DNA of 64,000 nt from Begonia masoniana (lineage: Eukaryota; Streptophyta; Magnoliopsida; Cucurbitales; Begoniaceae). The DNA lies in the NCBI GenBank assembly GCA_022432975.1, contig CM039516.1:30272051-30336050 (forward strand), read 5' to 3'. Below, one piece after another: positions 48,014 through 59,803 of the stretch. Made by a program: the position numbers and the translations under genes. Below the pieces are notes generated by a model, which was not told where the DNA came from, made no database searches, and saw only the letters and a list, made by a program, of their open reading frames with translations. Positions within the stretch are counted from its first letter, which is position 1. Each line of letters starts with the position of its first letter.

Positions 48014-49660
48014 TAAAAATTAAAATAAAATAAAGAAAGAAAACTTCTCCTCGCTGCTGCTCGCTGAATCGCAGACTCCTTCAGCTTGCCGAAGACCGAA
48101 TCGCCCAAGGCTCTCGCTCCCGTCGAAGCTCTCCAAAATCGCCGGCTGCTGCGCTGTAGATCGCCGCCAGAGATTGCCCTGAAGATCACTCCCCTCTGCC
48201 GCGCTCTAAATCTCTGTCGCAGAATCGCTGCTCTGTAAAATCGGCTCCCAAAGTTGCAGACTCGCCGGAATCGTGATCGCTGCTCGCCCTCTGCCGAAGC
48301 TCTCAAGGTCGGCGAACTCTGCTGCCCTCCAAGTCGCCGAAGACCGAATTCCCTCTAGTTGCCCGAATCGTGAATGCGGCTCCCCTCTGCTCAGTGTAAT
48401 TCACTGGTTTTATTAATTTCTTTTTTTTCCTTTTCAATCAAAGGATTAGATTCAGTCTTTCCTAAATCGCACCCCTTTCCTTCGATTAATGGTTCTGATT
48501 AAAATAGTTAGCTTTCCAAATTTGCGCTCCTTTCCAAAATTAAACTCGTGTGGCGATTAATAGCTGGAATGTGGCGATGGATCGCCACAGCCTCTGTTTT
48601 TCTTGTGTAAAGTAAGTCGCCGATTTCTGTTGTGTAATGTTGCTTTTGTGATATTTTGGCGATTGATCGCTAGATAAAGTGGCGATTGCTTGCCATTTCT
48701 TCTGTTTCGCCACTCCATGCCTCTCTTTTTCCTCTTTCTATTTTATCCTGTTTAAAATAATTGCCTCTCTTTTTCCTCTTTCTATTTTATCCTGTTTAAA
48801 ATAATTGCTCTGCACACTTACACAAAATCTATCAAATTCTTTTAAATATTTGAGAAAACCTTATCAACTTAAGTGTAAAAAATACAAGTAAGTGTGTAAA
48901 ATTACACACTTATCAGTAGTTATGCATATTCTCCAACCAGTGAAAGTTCCTGTTAGAATTAATTTGTTATTGTTGTTCAACACAACAGTTACTTCTTCTT
49001 TCTTTGGCACACACTATACTTGACTCCCCCAAGAGTTGTCTGATATGGGATAGATAGTCTCTGCATCTAACCATTTAATTATCTCTTTCTTCACAACCTT
49101 CTTCATAATCGGGTTAGTTTTTTCTGTTGCTCAATGGAGTTACTATGACAGTCTTCAAGTAAGATTTTATGCATGGAAATTGAAGGGTTGATCCCTTTAG
49201 TGTCAGCTATAGTCTAGCCAATTGCCTTCTTAAATTTTCTCAACACCACTAATAAATATTCTTCATGTTGTTCAGTGAGATTTGTATCAATAATTACTGG
49301 TAAATGATATTCTGCCCAAGATATGGGTACTTTAATTGTGCAGGCAGAGTTTTAAGTTTTTAACTCAAGTGGTTTCTCAATTGAAGGTGTGGTTTGCTTC
49401 AACTTTCATCTTGATAATTGTAGAGACTCAAACTGTCTATTTGGTTTGCAGTTAATCTAGTTTGTCTGTAACACAATTTCTTCAAGCTCATCATGCAACT
49501 CTTCTTCTTCTGTTGAATCTGTTAGCTGACTGTTGTCATCTTCACTGTCTTCAAAAACTTCAACTGCTCAATAGTCTTCTGGTTAGTCTACAAATTTCAT
49601 TGCTCTCTGCACATTAAATGTGACCTGCTGATCATGAACATGCATAGTCAACTCACCTTT

Positions 49661-49849
49661 CTATACATCTATAATAGCTCTTCTAGTAGCTAAAACGGGT
49701 TCCAAAAATTTAAGAACATCAAGATCACCGTCACAATCTACCACTATAAAACCATCAAGGAATATAAATTTATCCACTTTCACTAGCACATCTTTGATTT
49801 GCCCTCTACATAAGCTAATGATTGATTTACAAGCTAAAATGTCAACCAT
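49661..49849 (-). pseudogene. Protease-region fragment of the Athila-like remnant
   Basis: KSIISLCRGQIKDVLVKVDK, then FIFLDGFIVVDCDGDLDV and LEPVLATRRAIIDV correspond to the conserved stretch after the aspartic protease active site in Athila/Tat elements, where the usual end reads [12 protein letters not shown]. The GRPF motif is degraded here. Confidence 0.75.
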
Positions 49850-50779
49850 TGTTGGCCTCTCTTCACCAATACTAAGTTATTAAATATTGACATAGGCATT
49901 AAATTAATGATTGCTCCTAAATCACAGAGAGCTTGCCAAAATAGTTATTTACTATTGCACAAGGTATAGTGAAATTGTCTGAATCCTTTAATTTTAGTTG
50001 AAGTTTGTTATTTAGAATCGCACTGCTCCCTTTTGTCATTGCCACAATTTCAAAGTCATTCAACCTTTCTTTTTGTTTGAAAGTCCTTCATGAAGTCTGT
50101 TCTATCGATCGCATTACTCCCTTTTATAATGCGCAGATGCTTCAAAATATCCAGAAATCTCTTGAACTGCTTGTCTAGCTAACAATGGAAAAAGTTAGAG
50201 GTCTCATAAGTTGTAATTTAGGTTGCTTTTGGTGTAGTATTGTTGTAGCAGACTGTTTTTCAGATAGCTTTTTGTAATAGTAATTCGTCTTTTTCCTGCT
50301 CTTCTATTTATGATGTGGTTTCCTATTGTGGTATTTTTTGTGCCTTAATAGTTAGAATAATATTTTCATTTCTCAGGTAATAGTTTGCAATACTCCTTAT
50401 CCTCAGCTCTTGGATTTTCTGTTTTACTTGGAAAGACGTCGTGAGGTTTGTTACGCATTGAACTTGCAAGTCCAAATTGGTTTTCTAAATTTCTTAGTGA
50501 TGCCACTTGACTTTGAACTAACGCCTCATTCTTTTCCATGTAGTTTTTAAGTAGATTTCTATAGATGCTAAGGATGACTTACCTTTTTGTGGCCTATTCT
50601 ATTGCATAATCTAGGTGGATTTTGATGTCTATTATGCATATTTGAAGATCTAGATCTTTGTTTTGAGAATTCCAAATAAAATTTAGATGTTGTTTTCACC
50701 CTCGATTATAAGTGTTATAGTAGGCATTGTTGTTCGCGTTGAAGTTTTTTATTCTAGTTGTAAGTTCCACCATAGCATG

Positions 50780-51033
50780 TGTGACAACCCTCCATGAAGG
50801 CAAAAACGGCTCAAGATTCTGTTAATTGTAAGGGCTCAGCCAATATCAGTCGAGGTGCACAATTCCACGTCGCTTAGGAGAGTGGAAATTGTGTTGTTTA
50901 TAAATAGAGTTTTCCTCCCTACCTAGTACAACGCGTTTTGGAACTGATCCTAAGAACAAATCTGTGCGGGCTCTGGTCCAAAATAGACAATATTGTACTG
51001 GAAGCACCGGGGACTCGATGGCATGTTGACTCA
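50780..51033 (+). mobile_element. TRIM-like solo LTR inside the Athila gag remnant
   Basis: It starts TGTGACAACCCTCC and contains ccacgtcgcttaggagagtg, a tttataaatagag TATA-like box, tagtacaacgcgttttgg and acaatattgtactgg, in the order typical of short TRIM LTRs with conserved 'cacatcgcttaggagagtgg' starts. Similar sequence ccatagcatgtg / ccatagtatgtg lies on the left (50770) and ~35 bp past the right end (51070). The right border is therefore uncertain. Confidence 0.5.
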
Positions 51034-51575
51034 AAATTTGAAGAATAGTTTTCAAAAGAATGCTCTCCTCCATAGTATGTGCAAGTGACTGTTATAGCAT
51101 GTTAGTGGCATCCAACTCATGTACTCTAGAAACTTTTTGAGTTGTTGCTGCTTTTCAGTAGGCCACTAGTAATTATTATTCGACATTGCCTCAAAAATCT
51201 CATAAGCTTCATCACAAGTCTTGAGTAAAATTGCACTATTTGCTGAATCATCAACGATATATCTGGTTTAACCACTAATACCATTATAAAATGTCTCCAT
51301 TTTCACCCACGCAGGTTTTCCATGTTGCAGACATTTTCCTAGCATCTCTGTGCATCTCTCTCATGCATCATATAGTGATTCTTCATCGAATTGTTTGGAT
51401 GAAGTGATGTCATTCCAAAGCTTGACTTTCTTGGTTGTTAAAAATATTTCCTAAAAAACTTTTGTCAAATCGTCCAAAAAAGAATTCGAAGATATGGAGT
51501 TTAGCCATACTTTAGCTCTCTTATTTGAAAGGTAGAGTTTCAGTCGTAATGTGTCTTCAGAAAATGCATGGATAT

Positions 51576-53030
51576 TGAAACGAAGAAGAGGACGAAGCTT
51601 AAAACGACGTCCAAGCTGAGTTATCTTGTTCTTTTTCGTTTGACTCTGCTCAGGGATGTTGTATTTCGGTATCTGCTCTTTGGAGGAGGGCATATGGGTG
51701 GCACTAAGCCCTTGCAATGGTCTCAACTTGCAAAAAAAAAACGACGCATTTTACAAATGCTTCCTACAGTAGTATTGGTTGAAAGATTTTGTTTCTTCAT
51801 CGCGAAAGGCTTCTAAAACTATCGCTGCTAATGTGCTCCAGGATTGGAGTCTGCCATCCGTTGATCCTCGTGATGATCTCCAGGCAAAAAAGTTTGCCTT
51901 GACGTTGCTTGCTCACGCTGTTGATTAGCTTTCAGAACCTTCGGCTAATGCTTCGGCAAACTGTACTCTCTTATGCTCTTTGATTTTTTTTTGCAAATGT
52001 GACAGATTTTTAGACAATATGATAAATTCTAATGCTGAAGTTGAATATAAGCTGTCTTTATATAGTTGATGTACTCTCTTAATCGCTGTGTTTGTGTTGT
52101 TTCATTTTTTCGAATCTTCTTTTTGTTTGAATCTTCTTAGGCTTATTGGGTTTGAAGAAGCGATTGAGGGTAGAAAAGGTAGTTACCCTGAGACTATCTA
52201 AAGCTTAAATTTACTAAGATAATTCTTGAGACTATCTCGTTGATGATGATGATGATAAAATACTGTTCTTCTGTGATTAGTCTTCCAACTCTAATTTTTT
52301 ATTTCGCTTCTTACAGTTTCTTCTTTGATGGGGTGCCTTTATTTGCTCTCTTCTTCATGAACGGTCGCTCTCCTTTTCCAAGGTAGAATTGGGTGTATTT
52401 TATGGTTGCTTTGTTTGTTCTGGTTTGTGTCCCGACTTTCCCTAATTTTGCTGTAATGCATTGCTTTGTGTTGGCTTTGTATGTGTCAACATAGAGGTGT
52501 TCGTTAGAACTACAAATCAGCTTACTTAACTTTGTTCATAAAGCAAAATTTTGGCAGATGGGTGAATGCTTGCGCTGTTTTTGTTCCGATTATCTTTGTT
52601 CAGCAATTAAATGCTTTGCCAAGTCTGCCGATCTGTTCTAATGTCATTTCCATTGTGCAATTTTTGTCACCCATTGATTTAGTTGCCTGTATCAGAGTCA
52701 TGGATACTGTTGCCTATAGGAGTTTTCTTCTTCCAACGTTATTTCTATTTGATTTCTTTCTAGTAAAAGTGTAATGGAGATTAAGGGGGACCGACGCAGA
52801 GGGCTTCAGCCTTAGCTATGGTTGATTTAACTATAAAAAAAAACTATAGCTTCTTGCAAATGTGTTTTTTTCTTTTCAAATTAATCAATTTTAATTTTAT
52901 ATTCAAATCAAGGAAATGAAAAGTATTCTTCCTTTACATATATGGGTCTTAGTGGAACTTATCGTGGAACCTCTGTACCAGCATCATAAAACTTGGAGAT
53001 ATTGCTTCCAAAAAAGATAAAGAATTTAGT
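51576..53030. other. Unassigned sequence between two Athila remnants
   Basis: A plus-strand stretch near 51800-51945 reads openly with LQDWSLPSVDPRDDLQAKK before a stop, and could be an exon relic; I cannot identify it. A TG/GATGATGATGAT microsatellite is at about 52240. An 80-codon frame (52532-52774) is hydrophobic but unrecognised. Confidence 0.3.
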
Positions 53031-53034
53031 AATA

Positions 53035-55044
53035 TTTCCTATTGTGAAACAGTCTTCATCAAAATTGAAAACTGTATTTGCTCTAATATCTTGCACAAAG
53101 GTTTTGTAATCTGATGAAACGTGGATAAAAACCTGTGTGCCCCAAAGAAACTTTGAATCCCTTTCAGTGTCTTTCGTGGAGGTAATTTGTTAATAACCTT
53201 TATCTTTGTTTTTTCAACTTCCAAACTCTTTTCAGAAATCCGATTCTTATTGGAATAAAGTCATTCTTTTCATTGAAAATAACTATTGTCCCACTTTTCT
53301 TTAGAACACACTGTACTGAGTTAATCCATTAACTATCTGAAATTGAATAAATAATTCCAGCATCCAACCATTTAAAAATTTTTTTTTTAACAACTTCCTT
53401 AAGGGTTTAATCTTCTTTGTTGCTCTTTTGATATGCGGCACCTTCTTCCAATAATATTTTGTGCATGCAAATACTATGGCTAATTCTCTTAATATCTTTA
53501 ACTGTCCATCCTAGAGCTTTCTTAAAATTCTCCAGCACTTGCAATAATTATTCTTCTTGCATTGAAGACAAAGTAGCTCAAATGATAATAACGTCTCATT
53601 GTATCCGAGATATGCATATTTAAGATGTGATGACTAGGGGTGTACGTGGTCCAGTCTGATTTTGAAAAAAATTAGGACCGGACCAATAATATTCTGTTTT
53701 TTATTTTTATGACCGGTACCATAAAATTTTTTTTAAGGCCCGGACCAAAACTGGACTAGAAATTCGGTTCCGATTCTGGTTTTCCCATTAATCTAACAAA
53801 GAAAGTAACACCAAATTAACATAAACAAAAACAACAACAAATGATTTACTGTAAATCATCCCAACACAGCAACAAAAACAGCAAAGCTAAAACATCCGGC
53901 CAAAACAAAACCAACAACAGCAAAAACAACTAACAAAAACAGCAAAAACAACTATATCATCACAAAACAGCAACAAAAACAGCAAATTCGCTGGAACATC
54001 GGGGCCAAAACAGAACCAATAACAGAAAAAACAACTAAATCATCAAAAAACAGCAACAAAAAGAGCAAATCGAAATTACAATATGCTGGAAAACTAACAC
54101 AAACAAATGCTCTCGGTCACGCCTGAAGACTCTCCCAAGAACAGAAGCATAGTGAACGTAAAATAGAGGTGGGTGCGAGGTGGATGCGACGTACGAGGAA
54201 ATGAATAGCTGTTGTTGGTACTTACTCAGAGTCCAGAGAGCTCCGATTCAGATTGAAGACGTCGGCGACGACTGAGAGAGAAGATTGACGTTGAACTAAA
54301 GATCAGGCTTCGGCTTCAGCGACAACAACGGTGATGGTGACGGCAACGGTGAGCGCGAGACAACCCTACTCTCTGGCTCTCCCCTCTCCTCTGATGTTTC
54401 GACAGAAATAAAAAATTAGGTTGAATTTCTGTAGATTTTTCCTTTTCTTCCTTTCTTATGTGGTCCGATTCGGGTTTTCGGGTTTTTGTCAATAAACCCG
54501 AAAATCGAACTGAATATTTCGGTTCTGCTTCAGCAGAACCGAAATTTATTTTTTTAAAAACAAAAATCGACCAGAACCGGACCAAATAGGTCGGTTCTGG
54601 TCCGGTTCGTCGGTCCAGGTGGGTTTTGTACACCCCTAGTGATGACAACTGTTTTAACTCCAGTATTGGTGCTTCCTTGATGGATGACTTATTTAACTTG
54701 TTGTTATGCTCTTTTCAATGCTTCGAACTGTTTGCCATAGCTTTGATAAATCTACTTTACTTCTTTTGATTCATAATTTTTTGTCTTTGCTATCCCTTTT
54801 GTTATTGAAAAGCTGTCTTCTTCATCATATGGACAGACATTTCATCAGCTTTAGTACATTGAAGGTAATTTACTGGTCATTACTCTCATTGTGAGCTCTC
54901 ATTTTTTAACATCAATCAACGTCCTTTATGTAGCTAGAAAGGGTCTTCCCAATATGATGGGTACTTTATGATTTGCCTTATAATCTAGGATAATAAAATC
55001 TGTTAGAAAAATAAACTTATCTACTGTAAAATCTGCCAAAATTT
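53035..55044 (-). pseudogene. Second Athila-like remnant: protease region and internally deleted RT
   Basis: On the minus strand 54880-55044 shows [20 protein letters not shown] then [12 protein letters not shown] (protease region). 53280-53634 shows the RT N-terminal stretch with LNGWMLELFIQFQIVNGL. 53039-53224 jumps straight to the RT C-terminal part (VEKTKIKVINKLPPRKTLKG, FFGAHRFLSTFHQITKPL). The RT centre with the catalytic motif is missing, so an internal deletion lies near 53225-53280. A hAT-like element interrupts it at 53635-54638. Confidence 0.7.
53635..54638. mobile_element. Non-autonomous hAT-like element with 8-bp duplication
   Basis: Ends are taggggtgtac and gtacaccccta. The flanks carry an exact 8-bp duplication, gtgatgac (53627-53634, 54639-54646), as for hAT transposons. 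1004 bp, without transposase. Sub-terminal zones are rich in ggaccggacc / ggtccggttc. The middle (53800-54080) is A-rich with many aacaaaaacagc repeats. Confidence 0.9.
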
Positions 55045-56689
55045 TGTAATGTATAAAATTTTGAATAAATTTTTCGCGAAATTTAAGTATAAATTTGACC
55101 TCGGTTTGTTAAATTTTGTCAGGTAGTAACGTACAAATTTTTTGGTCACTTATGGCCTGTACGAAAAATTTAAAGCAATTAATTAAAATTTTGGGTTGAC
55201 GTTCGTGTGTTTCGAGTGAATTAAGTTCACGGAAGAATAACGTTAGGGCTAATCGAAAGAAATTATTCGGTAAGGTTTGAAATTGGTAAATCGAAAACTA
55301 TTAAATGGTTTTAATATAGTTAAAATAAATAATAAAAATTAAATTAAATTTTAAAACAATAAAGTTTTCAAAGAAAATCATATTGTTAGTTTTCTGTCCG
55401 CTAAAACACTCGAGAGAAAGGAAAGAGAGAGCCGACCCCGAGGGAAGGTCGTCGACGCCGGAACGGCCACCGTTTGGGCAGATCTTCGTGTCAAAATGTT
55501 TGACTCGACGAGTGGAGCAACGTTGTTGAAGGGCGTTCCCGACGGTAAGCCCTCAATCTCCCGATTTTTGCCTGAGAAGTTTCGGGTTTTTAGGTTTTTG
55601 AAGATTTGTGTATTGGGGTCGTTTCTTGGTTGTTTTGGGCAGAAATCGACCGGAAAAGAGGTGAGATACGGGTTGGAAACAAGATTTGGCGAAAAAGGAT
55701 CAGAGAAACGCGATTTTCCGACCACAGGGCGCTCGGCCGTCGACGACCGAGTTGACTCGGTCGATAGGCTGAGTCAACTTGGTCTCTGGGTCGAGTCGAC
55801 TCGGGCCCAAGGCTGAGTTGGGTCAGGCCGAGCAAGATCTGGGTTCGGGCCAGGACCAGCCCTATTCGGGCCGATTTCGACCCAGACCCAGCCCGAACCT
55901 GCTGGGTCTGACCCGAGCCAAGCTGGTTCGGGTTCGTCCGACTCGAACCGACTCGACCTGGACCGAACCAACCCGAATTGGTCTGATCAAAACCAGACCC
56001 AAATTGGTCTGATCGGATCCGGACCGGTAGTCAAAGTCAACATTTGACTTTGACCAATGATGTTGACCATTGACTTTTTGACCGTTGACTTTTTGACCAA
56101 AAGTCAACTTGAGCCGTTTGGACTCGTTTTAGCTCTGGCTCCCCATTTATATCGTTTCTAACCTCTATTAGACTTTAACGGGGTTCCTCCTTTGTGTTTG
56201 ATTCTGAGGGTGGAGGATTTTGTTGAGTTCGAAACAATTTCAGATGAGCCACCGGCTGCCAAGGTTAGGAGGACTCGCGTCACAGGTATGAGTTATTATA
56301 CGTATTGCGTTGTGCCTAGCCTAACATGCACATATATTATATTGGTAGAATACTACTAGTATTCACACCGGCAGTTTTACTAACAGGTACATTCTATATC
56401 ATTTGTGTATGTACATGTCTTCCTCGATTTATACTGCCTCGTAGAGTTTAAATGCCATGTTTTACTCGCCTTTGCTGACGGGCTCAATTTGAGATTTACT
56501 AGATTGGCAAGCAGATGAGTTTTTATTCATGCATTGGCTTCTTGCTGTGCCATTTGGAGTTCGATATTGGAGATAACCGTCTGACACTCTTAGATCAGCC
56601 CATATGCTGAGAGTATCACAGGGTTATGCCCAATTGCACTCGTGTTTGAGGGTTGTTGTGGTACTCTCCACACTTGTTTGGACAGGGTA

Positions 56690-57125
56690 CGTCCCCTTAT
56701 AATAGGTGGAATACAGGGTACGCCCCCTTACAATAGGTAGAATACAGAGAGTATAATCTGTAAAAATTTAATAAAGTCATAATTTATCTATATTAAATTT
56801 TTATGTATTTTACATAGGGTACGCCCCCTTACAATAGGTGGAATACATGGTACGCCTCCTTGCAATAGGTGGAATACATGGTACGCCTCCTTGCAATAGG
56901 TGGAATACAGAGAGTAAAATCCATAAAAATTTAATAAAGTTATGCAATAGGTGGAATACAGAGAGTAAAATCTGTAAAAATTTAATAAAGTTATAATTTA
57001 TCTTTATTAAATTTTTATGGATTTTACACAGGGTGCGCCCCCTTACAATAGGTGCCCCCTTATAATAGGTGGAATACAGGGTACTCCCTCTTACAATAGG
57101 TGGAATACAGGGTACGCTCCCTCAT
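56690..57125. repeat. ~31-bp tandem block with embedded stem-loops
   Basis: Repeats of gggtacgcccccttacaat followed by aggtggaataca are interspersed with two full and one partial copy of a ~64-bp A/T-rich palindrome (56751-56814, 56965-57027, partial 56914-56940) whose arms read aaaatttaataaag and ctttattaaatttt. Confidence 0.85.
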
Positions 57126-57636
57126 TGTAACGACTCGACGGGTTCTCCTGCCCAAGCCGTGCAGTCCATGCTTCCACAGGGTCCTGCCACGTGGCAGCCA
57201 CACAGGCCCACCACGTGTACTCACGATCTTCTCCCACTACCTGATTTAATGGGAGTTTTTGTCTTCCCTGGGATTAGAATCTTGGCTCCCAGGCTTCATA
57301 ACCAAGGGTTCATCATCCCAGGTACCACTTGAGCTACTCCTTGACCCTCACCCCGTACCCTGCTTAAGCTCTCCACTGGGAATACCCGAACATAAAGTAA
57401 TAAACTGTTTAGTTCAACCAAATTTATTCACTTTTAATTACGTTACCTTTTTATTATTACTTTCCCTTCTCTTTGCTATTTCTTTTCATTTAATTAAAAC
57501 AACTATTTCATTAAACAACCACTTTATCCTTTTATTTTCTCTCTAATTCTTCCTTTCTAAGTTAGATAATTCTAAGATCCATAACTTAATTAAATCTAAA
57601 GCAATACACATTGAGGAAAAATTCTCGGGTGTTACA
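57126..57636 (-). mobile_element. Short LTR-like segment
   Basis: 511 bp bounded by TGTAACGACTCG and CGGGTGTTACA, so in minus orientation it starts TGTAACACCCG, as the neighbouring LTR groups do. No target duplication (ctcat / gtaag). Confidence 0.45.
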
Positions 57637-59010
57637 GTAAGTTTCCTCTTCCTGTCATTTTGTCTCTCGATCTCACTGTCTCTCTCTTCCCCGATCTCTC
57701 TCACTCTCCCTCTCTGATGTTCTCTGTATCTCTCTCACACTCTCTTCTCTCGGCAGAATCCTTTATGAAGAAGAATGATTTGGTTTTATTTTAAAACTTG
57801 AACTGGCCCAGCAACCAAGACCGAACCGGTTCACTTAAGACAACTCTAACCGAACCGGACCAACAGCGACCCAACCCGCACTGTTCACTGACCCGACCCG
57901 GTACTGTTCACTAACCCGACCAGACACTGTTCACGACCCGACCCGGACCCGAACTGAATTTCGACCCAAATCAACCCGGACCAATCGAAAATGTAACCGG
58001 TAAGAAATTTCTGCCCAAATTCTTCTAAAGTTGGTATAATTGGGATTTTAATATTGATATTCGAATTAGGCAGGAAAGATTTTCGAGCTGTCCGATTCAA
58101 TCCAAATCGATCCAACCGATCTGATCTGACCTAAGATTTCAACGTTACTATTTTAGAATTTTTGGAATACCCCAATAAACACTAATTGCTCAGAATCCAA
58201 GTAAGTGCAAATACAATATTTTGCAACATTTTGGCTACGACCCTACATCACATGATAGATTATTTTCCTCATTACTGTTTTATTTTATTACATGTTTTTT
58301 TATAGTTTTGCACATATATTAGAATATCGACATAGAATATTTAAAAGATAAAATGAATAGGACAATTGCATGTGTATGAAAAAGTAAAAGGGAATTGATG
58401 ACATATACGTGATAGCAAAAGCCTGAACGACAGTGAGATGGTGAGCTTGAACGTTAAAAATAAAAGTAAAAGATGACGAAGCCTGAACGACAATGAGATG
58501 ACTAAGTCTTAAAAGAATGTTGAGTTTTCAACCAGTCTGCAACTGCTAACAGGATTTGGTAAAAGTAAAAGTAAAAGTTTTGTAACTTGCACGTATTTCT
58601 ACTTACTAATATCTCATAGTTTTTAATATGTGATGTAGGTGAATTTTTATCTGAGAAAGAACTAGCTACGATTGAGAACCCTCCAGTGGCAAGTGAGCAT
58701 ACAGATGAAGAACATATTGGTGATTTCAAGGAAAATAGTTTAAATTAGTATGTTTTAATTTTCAAACGATATTTAAGGTTTTGAAATAATTATGTTGAAT
58801 TTTATCATTAAATAAAGTCTCATAAATTGTTTTAATTATGCGATGGTTTCAAGATTTTGAACAAATTTATTATCAAGCTTCCGCAAAATTAGAGTTTTAA
58901 ATAATGTTTTAATTATGATTTAACACTCGATTTCAAATCAATTTAGAGAAAATTCTAGAGTTTTCAAAATTAGTGTTTCAAATTGGAGATTTTTAAATTG
59001 GGGCGTTACA

Positions 59011-59803
59011 GTGGTCCCCTTGGGCCCAAGTTTGAGTGGTTGTTAGTCCCTCTTGGTGTGCTCTAGTGCGTGTGTCCTGGTAGCCTAGGGTTGAGTTAGT
59101 CCCTCTTAGTTGATACTGATTGATATGCCCATAATGTGGTCCCCTTGGGCCCAGGGTTGAGTGGTTGTTAGTCCCTCTCGGTTGATGCTGATTGATAAGT
59201 CTACAGTGTGGTCCCCTTGGGCTCAGGGTTAAGTAGTTGTTAGTCCCTCCTGGTGTGCTCTAGCGCGTGTGTCCCGGTGGCCCAAGGTTAAGTGGTTGTT
59301 AGTTCCTCTTGGTTGATACTGATTGATAAGTCCACAGTGTGGTCTTCTTGGGCCCAGGGTTGGGTGGTTGTTAGTCCCTCTTGGTTGATACTGACTGAAA
59401 AGTCCACAGTGTGGTCCCCTTGGGCCCATGGTTGAGTGGTTGTTAGTCCCTCCTTGTTGATCCTGATTGATAAGTCCACAGTGTGGTCCCCTTAGGCCCA
59501 GGGTTGGTCCCTCCTGGTTGATACTGATTGATAAGTCTACAGTGTGGTCCCTTTGGGCCCAGGGTTGAGTGGTTGTTAATCCCTCCTGGTGTGCTCTAGC
59601 GCTGTTCCCACGATGGCCCATGGGGAGTGGTTATTGAATCCCTCCTGGCTGGTAAGTCTATTGTGCGGTTTCCGTGATGGCCCATGATGAGTGATTATTG
59701 AATCCCTCTGACTTGGTAAGTCCATTTTGCGGTTTCCACGATGGCCCATGGGGAGTAGTTATTGAATCCCTCATAGCTGGTAAGTCCATTGTGCGATTCC
59801 TGC
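59011..59803. repeat. Degenerate tandem repeats (~73 bp, then ~64 bp)
   Basis: 59011-59600: units starting gtggtccccttgggccc at 59135, 59208, 59338, 59411 and 59482, mostly 73 bp apart, one with an extra ~57 bp (gtgctctagcgcgtgtg). 59605-59803: three units of ~64 bp around gatggcccatggggagt. The second series continues after the hAT-like element at 61254. Confidence 0.85.

Larger units (their letters stand above)
45921..48913 (-). mobile_element. LTR (Athila-like gypsy, minus), split by a Mutator-like element
   Basis: On the minus strand it opens TGATAAGTGTGTAATTTTAC (48913) and ends near 45921-45960 with a stretch whose plus strand reads cgcaaaagtaataaagtg and gagtgtcgatcccacgagg. These are typical of Athila-type LTR ends (from memory). 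A C/T-rich GC-richer leader block is at 48040-48420. Its start directly interrupts Athila RT sequence at 48914, so it is a separate insertion or a rearranged 3' LTR. No exact target duplication found. Confidence 0.55.
48914..51575 (-). pseudogene. Athila-like gypsy remnant: gag, protease, RT start
   Basis: Minus-strand order: gag core (51451-51575, TLRLKLYLSNKRAKVWLNS), gag with CDEAYEIFEAMSNNNY and WPTEKQ (about 51150-51420), a gag tail VASLRNLENQFGLASSMRN (about 50460-50540), protease-region sequence (49661-49849) and the RT start (about 48920-49330, with VKKEIIKWLDA-type and VPKKE sequence). Many stops and frame changes. It stops abruptly at 48914 just inside the RT domain, at the LTR described above. 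An unrelated TRIM-like LTR sits inside the gag part. Confidence 0.75.
55045..59010 (+). mobile_element. Long LTR-like region, plus orientation
   Basis: It opens TGTAATGTATAAAATTTTG next to the Athila remnant and closes ggggcgttaca at 59010. Between are leader-like sequence (55370-55560), a zone of gacccgaacc pseudo-repeats (55790-56110), a tandem block (56690-57125), another LTR-like segment (57126-57636), a second gacccgacccgg zone (57800-57990) and a possible terminal-exon relic near 58638-58748. Flanking pentamers do not match, so borders are tentative and the region may combine several elements. Confidence 0.45.

Noticed and set aside
48013..48306. Arg-rich 97-codon minus-strand frame
   Set aside because: It lies in the C/T-rich leader-like block of an LTR; composition explains the open frame.
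54316..55835. Several ~100-codon frames around 54.3-55.8 kb
   Set aside because: They fall in hAT sub-terminal repeats or in the gacccgaacc zone and have no recognisable domain.
59229..59621. 130-codon minus-strand frame with NQEGLTTTQPWAQ repeats
   Set aside because: Translation of the ~73-bp degenerate tandem repeat; no independent support.
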